58,138 nt of DNA from Spirochaetes bacterium ADurb.BinA120 (lineage in GTDB: Bacteria; Spirochaetota; UBA4802; UBA5368). Below the pieces are notes generated by a model that ran no database searches, was not told the DNA's origin, and worked only from the letters and a program-made list of their open reading frames with translations. Where the stretch lies: positions 1-58,138 of the forward strand of contig MVZN01000014.1 in assembly GCA_002069125.1 (NCBI GenBank), read 5' to 3'. This document shows, piece by piece, positions 9,494 to 17,934 of the stretch. Each line of letters starts with the position of its first letter. Position 1 is the first letter of the stretch. Both the position numbers and the translations under genes were made by a program.

Positions 9494-10458
9494 TGAATTT
9501 TATGAAAGACCGCCACAAAAAACACGAAACGCAAACGGTTCCGGTTATCGTCGGGCCGACGGCATCGGGAAAAACCGCGCTGGCTATCAAAATAGCTCAA
9601 AAATTCGACGCGGAAATAATTTCGTGCGACTCCAGGCAAATTTATAAATACATGGATATCGGCACCGCGAAACCCTCGCGCGGCGAGCTCGACGCGGTAA
9701 ATCACCACCTTATCGACATAATTACGCCTGACCGTTCATTTTCCTACGCAGACTTCGCGGCCTGCGCCGCTGAAAAAATAAAGGAAATTACCGGCCGTAA
9801 AAAACTGCCTTTAATCGTCGGCGGAACAGGATTTTACCTGGACGGCCTGGTGAACGGCATATCGCAGATACCCGAAATGGATCCTTCGCTTACTTTAAAA
9901 ATGCGCGACGAGCTCGAATTGAAGGAAACGCCTTTTTTAGTGAGCGAACTTATGAAACTGGATATGGACTCGGCCGCCAGGATAAAATTCAACGACCGTC
10001 AGCGGCTTGTAAGGGCTATAATAGTGTCCAGGCTCTCCGGAGCTCCGTTTTCGTCATATAAAGATGTGCGTGAAAAAAACAACGATTATAATTATTTAAT
10101 TTTTGGATTGACAAAAACAAGGCAATTACTATATAATAATATAAACTCAAGAGTCGACGAAATGTTCGAAAACGGGCTCGTCGACGAAGTGGCGTTTCTA
10201 ATGAAAAAAGGGTATTCAAAACAGGCTCCAGGCATGAAATCCATAGGCTATCAGGAATGCATTGAATACTTGAACGGTTCGCTCACGTTAAGCGGGGCCG
10301 GAGATCTGATTAAGCAGAATACCCGAAACTACGCCAAAAGACAGCTGACATATTTTAAAAGGTTCAGCTTCGAAAAATGGTTTGAAAAAGACGATATTTC
10401 TATTAACGACTCCGGAGTTTACGAATCGATAGTAGCTGATATTTCTAAAAATATATAA
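9493..10458 (+). CDS. miaA: tRNA dimethylallyltransferase MiaA
   Basis: MiaA transfers a dimethylallyl group to N6 of A37 in tRNAs reading UNN codons. The 321-residue protein has the P-loop GPTASGKT (residues 21-28), the substrate motif Cys-Asp-Ser-Arg-Gln-Ile-Tyr, the DIGTAKPS motif, and GGTGFYLDGL, all diagnostic of MiaA. The length is normal (about 300-320). The start ATG overlaps the preceding stop by one base; an alternative in-frame ATG lies three codons later. hfq follows at once, the classical miaA-hfq order. Confidence 0.95.
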   Translation: MNFMKDRHKKHETQTVPVIVGPTASGKTALAIKIAQKFDAEIISCDSRQIYKYMDIGTAKPSRGELDAVNHHLIDIITPDRSFSYADFAACAAEKIKEITGRKKLPLIVGGTGFYLDGLVNGISQIPEMDPSLTLKMRDELELKETPFLVSELMKLDMDSAARIKFNDRQRLVRAIIVSRLSGAPFSSYKDVREKNNDYNYLIFGLTKTRQLLYNNINSRVDEMFENGLVDEVAFLMKKGYSKQAPGMKSIGYQECIEYLNGSLTLSGAGDLIKQNTRNYAKRQLTYFKRFSFEKWFEKDDISINDSGVYESIVADISKNI

Positions 10459-10474
10459 AGAGGTGCGGTTCATA

Positions 10475-10741
10475 ATGAGTAAAGTCAATATCCAGGATGT
10501 TTTTTTAAATGCTGTCAGAAAAGATAAGATTCCCATAACCGTCTATACCATGAACGGAGTCAAAATAATGGGCAATGTAATATCTTTCGATACTTTTACT
10601 GTTATGCTCAACACGAACGTCGGACAGCAGCTCATATTCAAGCACGCCGTATCGACGATCATACCTTCTAAAAACGTGAGCCTTTTAATAGACGACGACG
10701 CAAAAAAGACCGCTCCCGAAGGTGCGTCAGAGTCCAAATAA
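10475..10741 (+). CDS. hfq: RNA chaperone Hfq
   Basis: This 88-residue Sm-fold protein pairs small RNAs with mRNAs as a hexameric ring. Sm1 is visible around residues 24-45 (VYTMNGVKIMGNV..FDTFTVML) and the Sm2 motif reads FKHAVSTI, matching the canonical YKHAISTI with Phe for Tyr. The ATG at 10475 is chosen over an upstream in-frame GTG at 10463 because the purine-rich AAGAGGTG sits at the right distance and the product then starts like other Hfq proteins. The C-terminal tail is short and acidic/Lys-rich. It lies directly after miaA. Confidence 0.94.
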   Translation: MSKVNIQDVFLNAVRKDKIPITVYTMNGVKIMGNVISFDTFTVMLNTNVGQQLIFKHAVSTIIPSKNVSLLIDDDAKKTAPEGASESK

Positions 10742-10827
10742 GCCGTCGCGCCCGCGCAAAATAAGTTTTCGTTAAGTGCCAGAAACTTTATTGAGTAGCA
10801 TTAAGGGGGCTTAACATTTAATAAATT

Positions 10828-12600
10828 ATGTCAGAATTTTTAAGAAAAAAGAAAATCGGCCAGATACTCATAGAAATGGGTGTCATCGATGATCAGAAGC
10901 TCGAGTGGGCGCTGCAAAAGCAGCAGGAAACGAACCAGTTGCTCGGCCAGACGCTTCTGGGCGCCGGCTACATTACCGAAGACGATCTCGGAATAGCTCT
11001 CGCAAAACAATTCGACGTTCCTTACATAGACTTGAAAGACGTAACGGTTTCAGACGAAGCCAAAAGATCCGTTCCGGCAAACCTTTTACAGACCGGCGAG
11101 TTCGTTCCGCTCGAAATAGTCGATAAAACGCTTACCATCGCTATCAGCGACCCGACCAACTACGAATTAATAGACCGTCTTTCCACGGTGACCGGATACG
11201 AAATCAAATACGTCTTATCCACACAGTCGCAGATAAGGGCGTTTTTAGGGCTCGCCCCGGCGGGCGGTCCCTCTCAGGCCGGCGAAGGCGGCGGAGGCGA
11301 AGGCGGCGAGGGAGGCGAAGGCGCCCCGCAAAATGACGACCCTGTATCCGACGTCAACCTGGAGTTCGAAAGCGACAGCGAAGACGACGGCGGAAAGGCC
11401 GATATTTTAAAACAGCAGGCCGATCAAAAGCCTATCATCCTTCTCGTTAATAAAATAATATTAAACGCGGTCAACCTTCGCGTATCAGACATACACATCG
11501 AATCATGGGAAACGAAAGTCCTCGTGCGCTACCGTCTGGACGGCATACTCACCGAGCAGATGACGATAGCCAAAAAGGCCGGCCCCGCAATAATTTCGCG
11601 TATAAAAATCATGTCCGACCTCAACATAGCGGAGCGTTCGGTCCCGCAGGACGGCGCTTTTTCGATCAAATTAGGAAAAAAGACGGTCGATTTCCGCGTA
11701 TCCATAATTCCATGCGCCGAAGGCGAATGCGCCTGCCTTCGTATCCTCGCAAAAGAAAACCTCAAGCTCGACCTCAAAGCCCTCGGCTTCAGCGATATCG
11801 AATACGACAGGTTCAACCGCGCCATCAGAAGGCCTTACGGCATCATACTGGTTTCGGGGCCTACCGGATCCGGTAAAACCACCACTCTTTACGCGGCGCT
11901 CCAATCGCTCAACGACAGCGAAACTAAAATCATAACCGCGGAAGATCCAGTCGAATATAAGCTTGCCGGTCTCAACCAGATAAACGTCAAAATCAACAAG
12001 ACCGACCCGGACCGCTCGCTTACCTTCGGAAAGGCCCTTAAAGCCATGCTCCGTCACGACCCCGATATAATCCTCCTCGGCGAAATACGAGAACACGAAA
12101 CCGCGGACATCGCCATCAAAGCGGCGCTTACGGGCCACCTCGTTTTCTCCACGGTCCACGCCAACAACGCCATCGACGTTATAGGCCGTATGGCCGATAT
12201 GGATATAGACCGTTACCTGCTCGCGGCAGCTTTTATAGAAGTTATCGCGCAGCGTCTCGTTAAAACTATTTGTAAAAACTGCATTGAAGAATATACTCCG
12301 ACCGAAGACGATTTTAAATTCGCCGACCTCCATGAACCCGAACACAGGGAAATAAAGTATTATAAAGGCGCCGGCTGCAAAGCATGCGGCGGCAAAGGCT
12401 ACAAAGGCAGGGCCGCGGTTTACGAAATACTCGATATAGACGACGAAATACGCGCGATGATCGCGACCAATACTTCTCTTTACGATATTAAAAAAGTCGG
12501 CCTGGAAAAAGGCATGACCACCATACACGGTTCCACTCTAGCCAAAATAAAAAAAGGCGAAACGACCATACAGGAACTTATCAGAGTCAACGCCGCTTAG
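10828..12600 (+). CDS. pilB: Type IV pilus assembly ATPase PilB (GspE family) with MshEN domain
   Basis: This 590-residue hexameric ATPase drives pilin extension. Residues about 1-145 are an MshEN-type domain with the repeated IGQILIEMGVI and LGQTLLGAGYI patterns that bind c-di-GMP in related proteins; the usual first Arg is replaced by Lys/Ile here. A Gly/Glu-rich linker (about 147-172) leads to the ATPase core. The core has Walker A GPTGSGKT (344-351, Lys350), an Asp box, Walker B ILLGEIRE, and a C-terminal zinc site made by CKNC near 482 and CKAC near 518. The purine stretch AGGGGGC lies about 20 nt upstream of the ATG, unusually far. It heads the pil gene cluster and is followed by a terminator, so pilM may need its own promoter. 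Confidence 0.93.
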   Translation: MSEFLRKKKIGQILIEMGVIDDQKLEWALQKQQETNQLLGQTLLGAGYITEDDLGIALAKQFDVPYIDLKDVTVSDEAKRSVPANLLQTGEFVPLEIVDKTLTIAISDPTNYELIDRLSTVTGYEIKYVLSTQSQIRAFLGLAPAGGPSQAGEGGGGEGGEGGEGAPQNDDPVSDVNLEFESDSEDDGGKADILKQQADQKPIILLVNKIILNAVNLRVSDIHIESWETKVLVRYRLDGILTEQMTIAKKAGPAIISRIKIMSDLNIAERSVPQDGAFSIKLGKKTVDFRVSIIPCAEGECACLRILAKENLKLDLKALGFSDIEYDRFNRAIRRPYGIILVSGPTGSGKTTTLYAALQSLNDSETKIITAEDPVEYKLAGLNQINVKINKTDPDRSLTFGKALKAMLRHDPDIILLGEIREHETADIAIKAALTGHLVFSTVHANNAIDVIGRMADMDIDRYLLAAAFIEVIAQRLVKTICKNCIEEYTPTEDDFKFADLHEPEHREIKYYKGAGCKACGGKGYKGRAAVYEILDIDDEIRAMIATNTSLYDIKKVGLEKGMTTIHGSTLAKIKKGETTIQELIRVNAA

Positions 12601-12640
12601 TAAAAGCCGCGGACGCATCCGCTCGATAAAATATTTTATA

Positions 12641-12672
12641 AAAAGGGGCGCGTCGAGGCGCCTCTTTTTTTT
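12641..12672 (+). terminator. Rho-independent terminator after pilB
   Basis: The left arm 12641-12651 and right arm 12658-12668 form an 11-bp stem with one G-T wobble and a six-base loop (GTCGAG). The stem is GC-rich at the loop end and is followed by a run of eight T. It lies 40 nt after the pilB stop on the plus strand. Confidence 0.8.
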
Positions 12673-12681
12673 ATAAAAAAA

Positions 12682-12740
12682 ATCATCGGTTTTTCCTTTT
12701 TTTTACCGATTAATAAAATAGTGTAAAAATATCATCGGTA
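12682..12740 (+). promoter_or_regulatory. Possible promoter/operator region before pilM with repeated ATCGGT motif
   Basis: The hexamer ATCGGT occurs at 12685-12690 and 12734-12739, and inverted (ACCGAT) at 12705-12710; the direct copies share ATCATCGGT. A TAAAAT at 12714-12719 could be a -10 box between them. The arrangement resembles operator half-sites around a start of transcription, but AT-rich spacers produce such patterns easily. Confidence 0.3.
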
Positions 12741-12763
12741 AATTTATTTGTTGGAGTTATTAA

Positions 12764-13825
12764 ATGGCGAGGCCCACAGTTTGCATAGACCTTGGCTCGA
12801 AATATATTAAAGCCGCCGTGCTCAAAGCCAAGAAAGACGGCGATAAGCACCTGACTCTCGCGAAATTCGGAATGGTCGAAACACCCGAAAAATCTATGGT
12901 AAACGTTTTTTCGGACAAACCCATTTCGAAGCCCAAAGAAATGCAGGCTAAACTCAACGAACTCGTTTCCAAAACCGGAGTCAAAGGGTACGACGCGATT
13001 CTGCTCATTCCCGATTACCTGGCGGTCGCAAACTGGCTCAATATGCCGGTCAAAGCGAAAGACGCCATAGATAAATCGATTCCTTCGACGTTAAGCCCGC
13101 TGCTGCCTCTGGAACTCGACAAGTGGTTTTACGACTACCAGATAGTCGAAAACTCAAAAAAGCAGACTACCGTCGTCGCCCAGGCTATTTTAAAGAGCAA
13201 TCTTTTCGACCTCGGCGATCTTATCGCCAACGCCGGACTCAACATAGCTTCGATAGACACGACGTTTTTCAATCTCATAAACCTTCTTCATCCTTACTAC
13301 ACCGACGCCGAAGTAGAGAAGAAAAATATAGCGGTGGTTTACCTCGGACATGAAGCTACCAGCGTGGCGTTCTTAAAGGAAAGCGTAATAAAAAGCTCGC
13401 GTTCGCTTCCACTCGGCGGCGCCGCGTTCACTAAAAACATAATGGAAGCCAGGCGCTGCGACGAAGCGGCGGCCGAAAAAACTAAAAAAGAAGAAGAAAT
13501 ATTCCTCAAGGACAATCCCGACAAGCAGAATAAAGTAGAACTTTATAATATAATAAAGCCTTCTTTCGGCGAGCTGATTAAAGGCATATATAATTCCATA
13601 GACCAGTACCTGGCGCGTTTCCGCGAATTTAAAATACATGAAATCATTCTTTGCGGCGGAACTTCGAATTTCCGCAATATAAACAACGCCATGCAGCTGC
13701 ACTTAAACACCAAGACGGTCATGCTGTCGGAAATTATAACCATAGAATCCGGCTCGAAGGCCGTAATAAGCGAAGACGAAAAAAATTGCCTGCAGTGCGC
13801 CATCGGCGGCCTGCTCAGAAATTAA
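12764..13825 (+). CDS. pilM: PilM-like actin-fold pilus assembly ATPase
   Basis: This 353-residue protein has the FtsA/actin-like fold. The N-terminal phosphate loop reads CIDLGSKYIKAAVL, and a second phosphate-binding region VVYLGHEATSVAFL lies near residue 192. The late motif ILCGGTSNFRNI is the adenosine loop. PilM sits on the cytoplasmic side and binds the N-terminus of PilN. A charged insertion (KKEEEIFLKDNPDKQNK, about 240-256) is longer than in classical PilM. The start ATG follows TTGGAG. pilN begins about 83 nt downstream. The order pilM-N-O-P is conserved in type IV pilus loci. Confidence 0.9.
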   Translation: MARPTVCIDLGSKYIKAAVLKAKKDGDKHLTLAKFGMVETPEKSMVNVFSDKPISKPKEMQAKLNELVSKTGVKGYDAILLIPDYLAVANWLNMPVKAKDAIDKSIPSTLSPLLPLELDKWFYDYQIVENSKKQTTVVAQAILKSNLFDLGDLIANAGLNIASIDTTFFNLINLLHPYYTDAEVEKKNIAVVYLGHEATSVAFLKESVIKSSRSLPLGGAAFTKNIMEARRCDEAAAEKTKKEEEIFLKDNPDKQNKVELYNIIKPSFGELIKGIYNSIDQYLARFREFKIHEIILCGGTSNFRNINNAMQLHLNTKTVMLSEIITIESGSKAVISEDEKNCLQCAIGGLLRN

Positions 13826-13908
13826 TGCCATACGGCGGTAAAAATAGTGACATTTACGAACAATTTTAAATTCAATGAAAAACCGTTTAAAGAAAGGGGG
13901 AATACGCT

Positions 13909-14775
13909 ATGAAGATGAAGATGGATCTTCTTCCTTCTCAATATAAGTGCGTTCCCCGTGACTGGCGGGCGATATTCATATTAATCATAGTGCTTCTGGC
14001 CATACCCGGAATGTGGTTCGGCCTGAAAAAATATCACGACTACGCCATCGAAAAAATAGGCAAAGCCAACGAGGAAGAAATCAAGGAGCTCGGCGAGCGC
14101 ATAAATACTCTTACCAATGAAATCGCGCAGCTCGACAATCAGCTCGGCAAAGCCATGATATCTCGCGAAAAAATAAAAGAAATAAACGAAAGAATAGATT
14201 TTTTCAACCGAATTTATCAAAAATCCTTTTCATGGTATGAATTTTTCGATAAACTCGAAAAGCTTACGCCAAACGATGTATGGATAAGGGAAATCCATAT
14301 AGACGGCGACAGCCTGAAAGATCAAAAATTCAAGGTGGTATGCGAATCTAAAGAGCCTTACCACGCGCCCGAATTTTTGAAAAACCTTATGCTGAACCGT
14401 GAATTCGCGCCCCCGACGGACGACCAGAACTCCGTTTTTCTGCAGAAGGTTTCGATAAACAAGGATTTCGGTTACGAATTCAGCCTCGAATTCAAGTTTT
14501 TCCCGTTCAAAAAACTCATAGTCGAACCGGAAAATCTCTTAATGCACTTAAACGACCAGAAAGAAATAAAAGCTTTTATATTGAATATCGCCGAACAGAA
14601 AAAGCAACTCACCAACGGAACGTTTAACGTAGACGTAGTAAATCTCGACGGCGCGGCTGCTTATGATCAGATCAACGGAACGGTAAAGGCTTTAAAAATA
14701 GGAAAAGGGTTCATAAGGCTTTCGACGTCGGATAAAAAATACTCTGAAACCATAAACTACGAAATCGTTAAATAA
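13909..14775 (+). CDS. pilN: PilN-like inner-membrane pilus alignment protein
   Basis: This 288-residue protein has a short cytoplasmic N-terminus (MKMKMDLLPSQYK, matching the PilM-binding INLLP-type motif of PilN). It continues with one transmembrane helix (about 24-44), a coiled-coil stretch rich in Glu/Lys (about 50-90) and a periplasmic ferredoxin-like domain (about 95-200). An extra C-terminal beta domain makes it longer than typical PilN (about 200). The start is preceded by AAAGGGGG. With PilM and PilO it forms the alignment complex. Identification rests on order, topology and the N-terminal motif. Confidence 0.82.
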   Translation: MKMKMDLLPSQYKCVPRDWRAIFILIIVLLAIPGMWFGLKKYHDYAIEKIGKANEEEIKELGERINTLTNEIAQLDNQLGKAMISREKIKEINERIDFFNRIYQKSFSWYEFFDKLEKLTPNDVWIREIHIDGDSLKDQKFKVVCESKEPYHAPEFLKNLMLNREFAPPTDDQNSVFLQKVSINKDFGYEFSLEFKFFPFKKLIVEPENLLMHLNDQKEIKAFILNIAEQKKQLTNGTFNVDVVNLDGAAAYDQINGTVKALKIGKGFIRLSTSDKKYSETINYEIVK

Positions 14776-14777
14776 TT

Positions 14778-14805
14778 TTGAAACACCCGATTGTTGTGGT
14801 ATAAT
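14778..14805 (+). promoter_or_regulatory. Sigma-70-like promoter before pilO
   Basis: TTGAAA at 14778-14783 and a perfect TATAAT at 14800-14805 are separated by 16 bases, in the 45-nt gap between pilN and pilO. The pilO start lies 16 nt after the -10 box with AAGGGG between, so the leader would be very short. It may be an internal promoter of the pil operon. Confidence 0.5.
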
Positions 14806-14820
14806 TTATAAGGGGATAAC

Positions 14821-15486
14821 ATGCGCACCAGATCAGCGTCACTCGCGGAAAGAACCGCTATATACGTAATCATACTCATAGGGCTCGCCGCAAACGGCGG
14901 CATATGGTGGAAGCTTCATTCGGAGTTCGTCGTAAGACGCGCAGACGCGCTGGAAGCGCTCGCGAAGGCCGAAGAGGAGCGCGACAAGCTACAGCGGACA
15001 GTATCGGAAAAAACTTCGCTTTTAGATCAACGCCGCAGAGAAGTCGACGAGAAAAAACGCAAAGACGAAATCAAAAAGAAAGAGTTCGAAACCACTCTCG
15101 AAGTGCTGAATAAAACGCTCGTAAATCTTCCCCCTATAGACGTCTGGCCCGAATTGATCAAAAAAATAGAAATCCTGGCATCGGACCTCAAGGTAAAGAT
15201 ACCGACTTTCACGCCTATAGAAAATAAAGACCTGAGAGGGAATATAAAAAAAGATTTTACCGAATTTTACTTCACTCTCGACCTAGAAGGCGAATATTCG
15301 AAGATACTTGAATTTTTATGGCACCTGGAAAACTCGATACAGTTAAAACGTCCTGAAAGCACTACCGTATGGAAAGCTATAATAAAAGTCGTCGAGGGCG
15401 GGTTTAAAATAAAAAGCCTTATAACCCAGGACGACACCATGAAACTCGAACTTACACTTACCACGTTTTTCAGAGGGGCGCAATAA
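14821..15486 (+). CDS. pilO: PilO-like pilus alignment protein
   Basis: This 221-residue protein has a short basic N-terminus, one transmembrane helix (about 13-30), a long charged coiled coil (about 38-90) and a small globular domain to the end. This is the PilO topology. The coiled coil is Glu/Lys/Arg-rich. PilO dimerises with PilN through these regions in the periplasm. The stop codon overlaps the next ATG by one base (TAATG), so translation is coupled to the lipoprotein. Direct motif evidence is weak, as PilO sequences diverge; the call depends on position after pilN. Confidence 0.78.
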   Translation: MRTRSASLAERTAIYVIILIGLAANGGIWWKLHSEFVVRRADALEALAKAEEERDKLQRTVSEKTSLLDQRRREVDEKKRKDEIKKKEFETTLEVLNKTLVNLPPIDVWPELIKKIEILASDLKVKIPTFTPIENKDLRGNIKKDFTEFYFTLDLEGEYSKILEFLWHLENSIQLKRPESTTVWKAIIKVVEGGFKIKSLITQDDTMKLELTLTTFFRGAQ

Positions 15487-16577
15487 TGGTTAAAAAATAT
15501 CTCGCACTGCTGATAATAGCGGCTTTAATGTTCGGCCTTCTCATCGAAGGCTGCGGCAAAAAAGCCGAAGAAGGCGCAGAAGGCTCGACCGAAGAAGGCG
15601 CAGAAGGCTCCGCCTCAGAAGGCGGCGAAGGCGGCGACGTCCAGGAAGCTTCGCGCACCGCGCCTGCCCCTGCGGCCGCTCCACCGCCGGCCGCCGCGCC
15701 CGCCGCGGCGCCCAAGCCGCCGGCCCCTCCTAAAGGCGGCGCGCCTCAACAAAAGCAGGTCGCCATCAAATATAAACCCGTTCCCGAAGACCGTTTTCTG
15801 CCGATCGAATTCGACACCAAAGAAGCGGCGCTTGTTACAAGCGGGCAGACCTACGGCGGAAAAATCCGCCGCAATATATTCCGCGACATCAAATCTTCGT
15901 CAAAGCTTCGAAAAGACGCCGAATCGGCGATCGAACAAGCGAAAAAAATGGTAGAAAAAGTCAAAAATATGCCGCAGGGCACCTACAGTGAACCGCTTTT
16001 CAAGCAGGCCGACGAAAACCTGAAGCAGGCCGAAGCCGCGTTCAAAGACCAGAATTACTTCAAAGCCAAAGCTGTCGCCGAAAAAGCCTACGAACTCGCT
16101 AACGAAGCGCTTCCAAAGGCCGATAAAAACCAGGATAAGCCTGTCGCCGAGCTTCTTTATAAGGGATTTTACCAGCTCAGCGAAGAAAAAACCGCTATGC
16201 TCACAAAAAAAGACGCCGACACCGGGGCTGAAAAATTGTTTATGGTCCAGACCGGCAGCATCGTATCCGAAGACCTTCCCAATCCGGTAGTTATAGAACT
16301 GCCCGACGGAACGCAGAAAAAAATAACAAAAATCGAGTATAAAATCGAACAAATATCCGAAGATTTTCTCGTTATTACCAATATAACCGAAAACAAGCCG
16401 TCTTTTAATATAGCCATATCGAGGCCGGGCGATTCCAAAACGTCCGCCAAAGACGCCAAAGCCAAAGACGTAAAAGAAAAGGAACCCGCCGCCGAAAAAC
16501 CGTCTTTCCAATCCAACCAGACGCAAAAAACGGGTTCTACGCTCTCGGGAAATAAAATAGGCGGTCTTAATAAATAA
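15486..16577 (+). CDS. PilP-like lipoprotein with Glu/Gly and Pro/Ala linkers
   Basis: This 363-residue protein has a lipoprotein signal ending in Leu-Ile-Glu-Gly-Cys (Cys23). Next comes a Glu/Gly/Ala repeat stretch (about 27-55) and a Pro/Ala linker (about 60-90), so the anchor is separated from the folded part by about 70 flexible residues. A helical segment (about 135-215) carries repeated Gln-Ala/Lys-Ala patterns. A beta-rich segment follows (about 225-325), then a charged tail. Classical PilP is a lipoprotein that links PilN/PilO to the secretin; position and lipidation fit, but length (PilP about 170) and the helical insert do not. The PilP role is an inference from gene order. Confidence 0.6.
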   Translation: MVKKYLALLIIAALMFGLLIEGCGKKAEEGAEGSTEEGAEGSASEGGEGGDVQEASRTAPAPAAAPPPAAAPAAAPKPPAPPKGGAPQQKQVAIKYKPVPEDRFLPIEFDTKEAALVTSGQTYGGKIRRNIFRDIKSSSKLRKDAESAIEQAKKMVEKVKNMPQGTYSEPLFKQADENLKQAEAAFKDQNYFKAKAVAEKAYELANEALPKADKNQDKPVAELLYKGFYQLSEEKTAMLTKKDADTGAEKLFMVQTGSIVSEDLPNPVVIELPDGTQKKITKIEYKIEQISEDFLVITNITENKPSFNIAISRPGDSKTSAKDAKAKDVKEKEPAAEKPSFQSNQTQKTGSTLSGNKIGGLNK

Positions 16578-16648
16578 GGCTCTTTTTCGTTTGAAATAAT
16601 TTCCTATTAACGCCTGCAAAAAATTTTATTATATAATCAAAATTATAT

Positions 16649-16676
16649 TTTAAAATCGTTAATTTTATGTTATAAT
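16649..16676 (+). promoter_or_regulatory. Possible promoter before pilC
   Basis: A perfect TATAAT at 16671-16676 lies 16 bases after a weak -35-like TTTAAA (16649-16654) in a very AT-rich 117-nt spacer. It is 18 nt before the pilC ATG, so the leader would be short. The AT-rich background makes chance matches likely. Confidence 0.35.
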
Positions 16677-16694
16677 ACAGGCGGTGATTCAAAT

Positions 16695-17909
16695 ATGCCA
16701 GAATTTATTTATACCGCTATAAACGCTTCGGGCACCGAAGTAAAAGGTACCGTAGACGCGTCCAACGAACAAACCGCCCGCGAAAAGCTCGTTTCGCAGA
16801 ATCTTTCCGTCACTTCGCTTAAAAGAGAAGCCGAAATGACATGGGAAGAGTATTTTTCAAAAGGCAACCGCAAAATCAACCAGAAAGACATAATGATGTT
16901 CACCAAATATTTCGCGGTGCTTACCAAAGCGGGTATCCCGATCATCAAATCGCTCGTCATTCTAGAAAAACAGACTGAAAATTTGAGGCTTCGCAAAAAA
17001 ATAAAAAAAGTCAGAACCGGCGTAGAAGCCGGGTCCAACTTATACGAACAGTTTTCCCAGCACGACGACTGCTTTCCGCCGATGTATCTAAACCTTCTAA
17101 AAATAGGCGAAGAATCCGGTATGTTATTCGACATGCTCGAAAAATTAAACGGATTTTTGAAAAAATCGGCCGCTATGAAAGCCAAAGTCAAATCGGCCAT
17201 GACTTACCCCGCCGCGATTATGATCGTCGCCGGGCTCGTAGTCGTGTTTTTGATGGCGTTCGTTATTCCGCGTTTTTCGGCGATGTTCAAAAGCTTCAAA
17301 GCCACGCTGCCTCTGCCCACGCAAATAACCATTTTTATTTCAAACTTCATTAAAGACAATATAGTTCTCGAAATAGTCTCGGTAATAGCTTTCGTTTACG
17401 GCGTTCAGGCGTTTTATAAATGGCCTGTCGGGCGCCAGATATGGGACAAAGTATCCCTCAAGCTGCCCCTTATAGGCCAGCTGGTCATAAAATCCTCCGT
17501 AAACACTTTTGCGTCGAACCTCGCGGTTCTATTAAAATCGGGCGTTTCGGTCACCAAGGCGCTCGAAATAACCAACGGCTCGGTAGACAACTGCATACTC
17601 AGGGCCGAGTTCCATCAAATGAAAGTCAACGTAGAAGCCGGAATGAGCATAGGCGATTCGGTGTCTAAATCGCCGACCATCCCCGACATGGTCGCGCAAA
17701 TGATCGCGATAGGCGATCAAACCGGTACTCTGGAAAACATGCTCGAAAATATTGCCGCCTTTTACGAGGAAGAAATCGACCTTCTCGTCGACGCCCTGAC
17801 GTCTCTCATAGAACCGTTGTTCATAGTTTTCCTCGGCGGCGTCGTCGGCGGCATAGTAATATCGATGTTCCTTCCTATATTGCAGATGAGCAAAGCGGTT
17901 TCGCATTAA
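16695..17909 (+). CDS. pilC: Type IV pilus platform protein PilC (GspF family)
   Basis: This 404-residue protein has two T2SSF domains. The first is at about 68-190 (FTKYFAVLTKAGIPIIKSL), the second at about 270-395 (FASNLAVLLKSGVSVTKAL), each followed by hydrophobic segments. Motifs MIAIGDQTGTLENML and the C-terminal helix GGVVGGIVISMFLPI are typical. PilC is the inner-membrane platform on which PilB rotates. Length matches the family. A GGTGA precedes the ATG. It ends the recognisable pil assembly block; secretin, prepilin peptidase and PilT are not in the window. Confidence 0.93.
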   Translation: MPEFIYTAINASGTEVKGTVDASNEQTAREKLVSQNLSVTSLKREAEMTWEEYFSKGNRKINQKDIMMFTKYFAVLTKAGIPIIKSLVILEKQTENLRLRKKIKKVRTGVEAGSNLYEQFSQHDDCFPPMYLNLLKIGEESGMLFDMLEKLNGFLKKSAAMKAKVKSAMTYPAAIMIVAGLVVVFLMAFVIPRFSAMFKSFKATLPLPTQITIFISNFIKDNIVLEIVSVIAFVYGVQAFYKWPVGRQIWDKVSLKLPLIGQLVIKSSVNTFASNLAVLLKSGVSVTKALEITNGSVDNCILRAEFHQMKVNVEAGMSIGDSVSKSPTIPDMVAQMIAIGDQTGTLENMLENIAAFYEEEIDLLVDALTSLIEPLFIVFLGGVVGGIVISMFLPILQMSKAVSH

Positions 17910-17934
17910 AACAGCCGCCGAATGGAGAATTTAA

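Noticed and set aside
10742-10827. tRNA or riboswitch in the hfq-pilB gap
   Set aside because: Only a short TTAAG/CTTAA inverted repeat is present, with no cloverleaf or known aptamer pattern.
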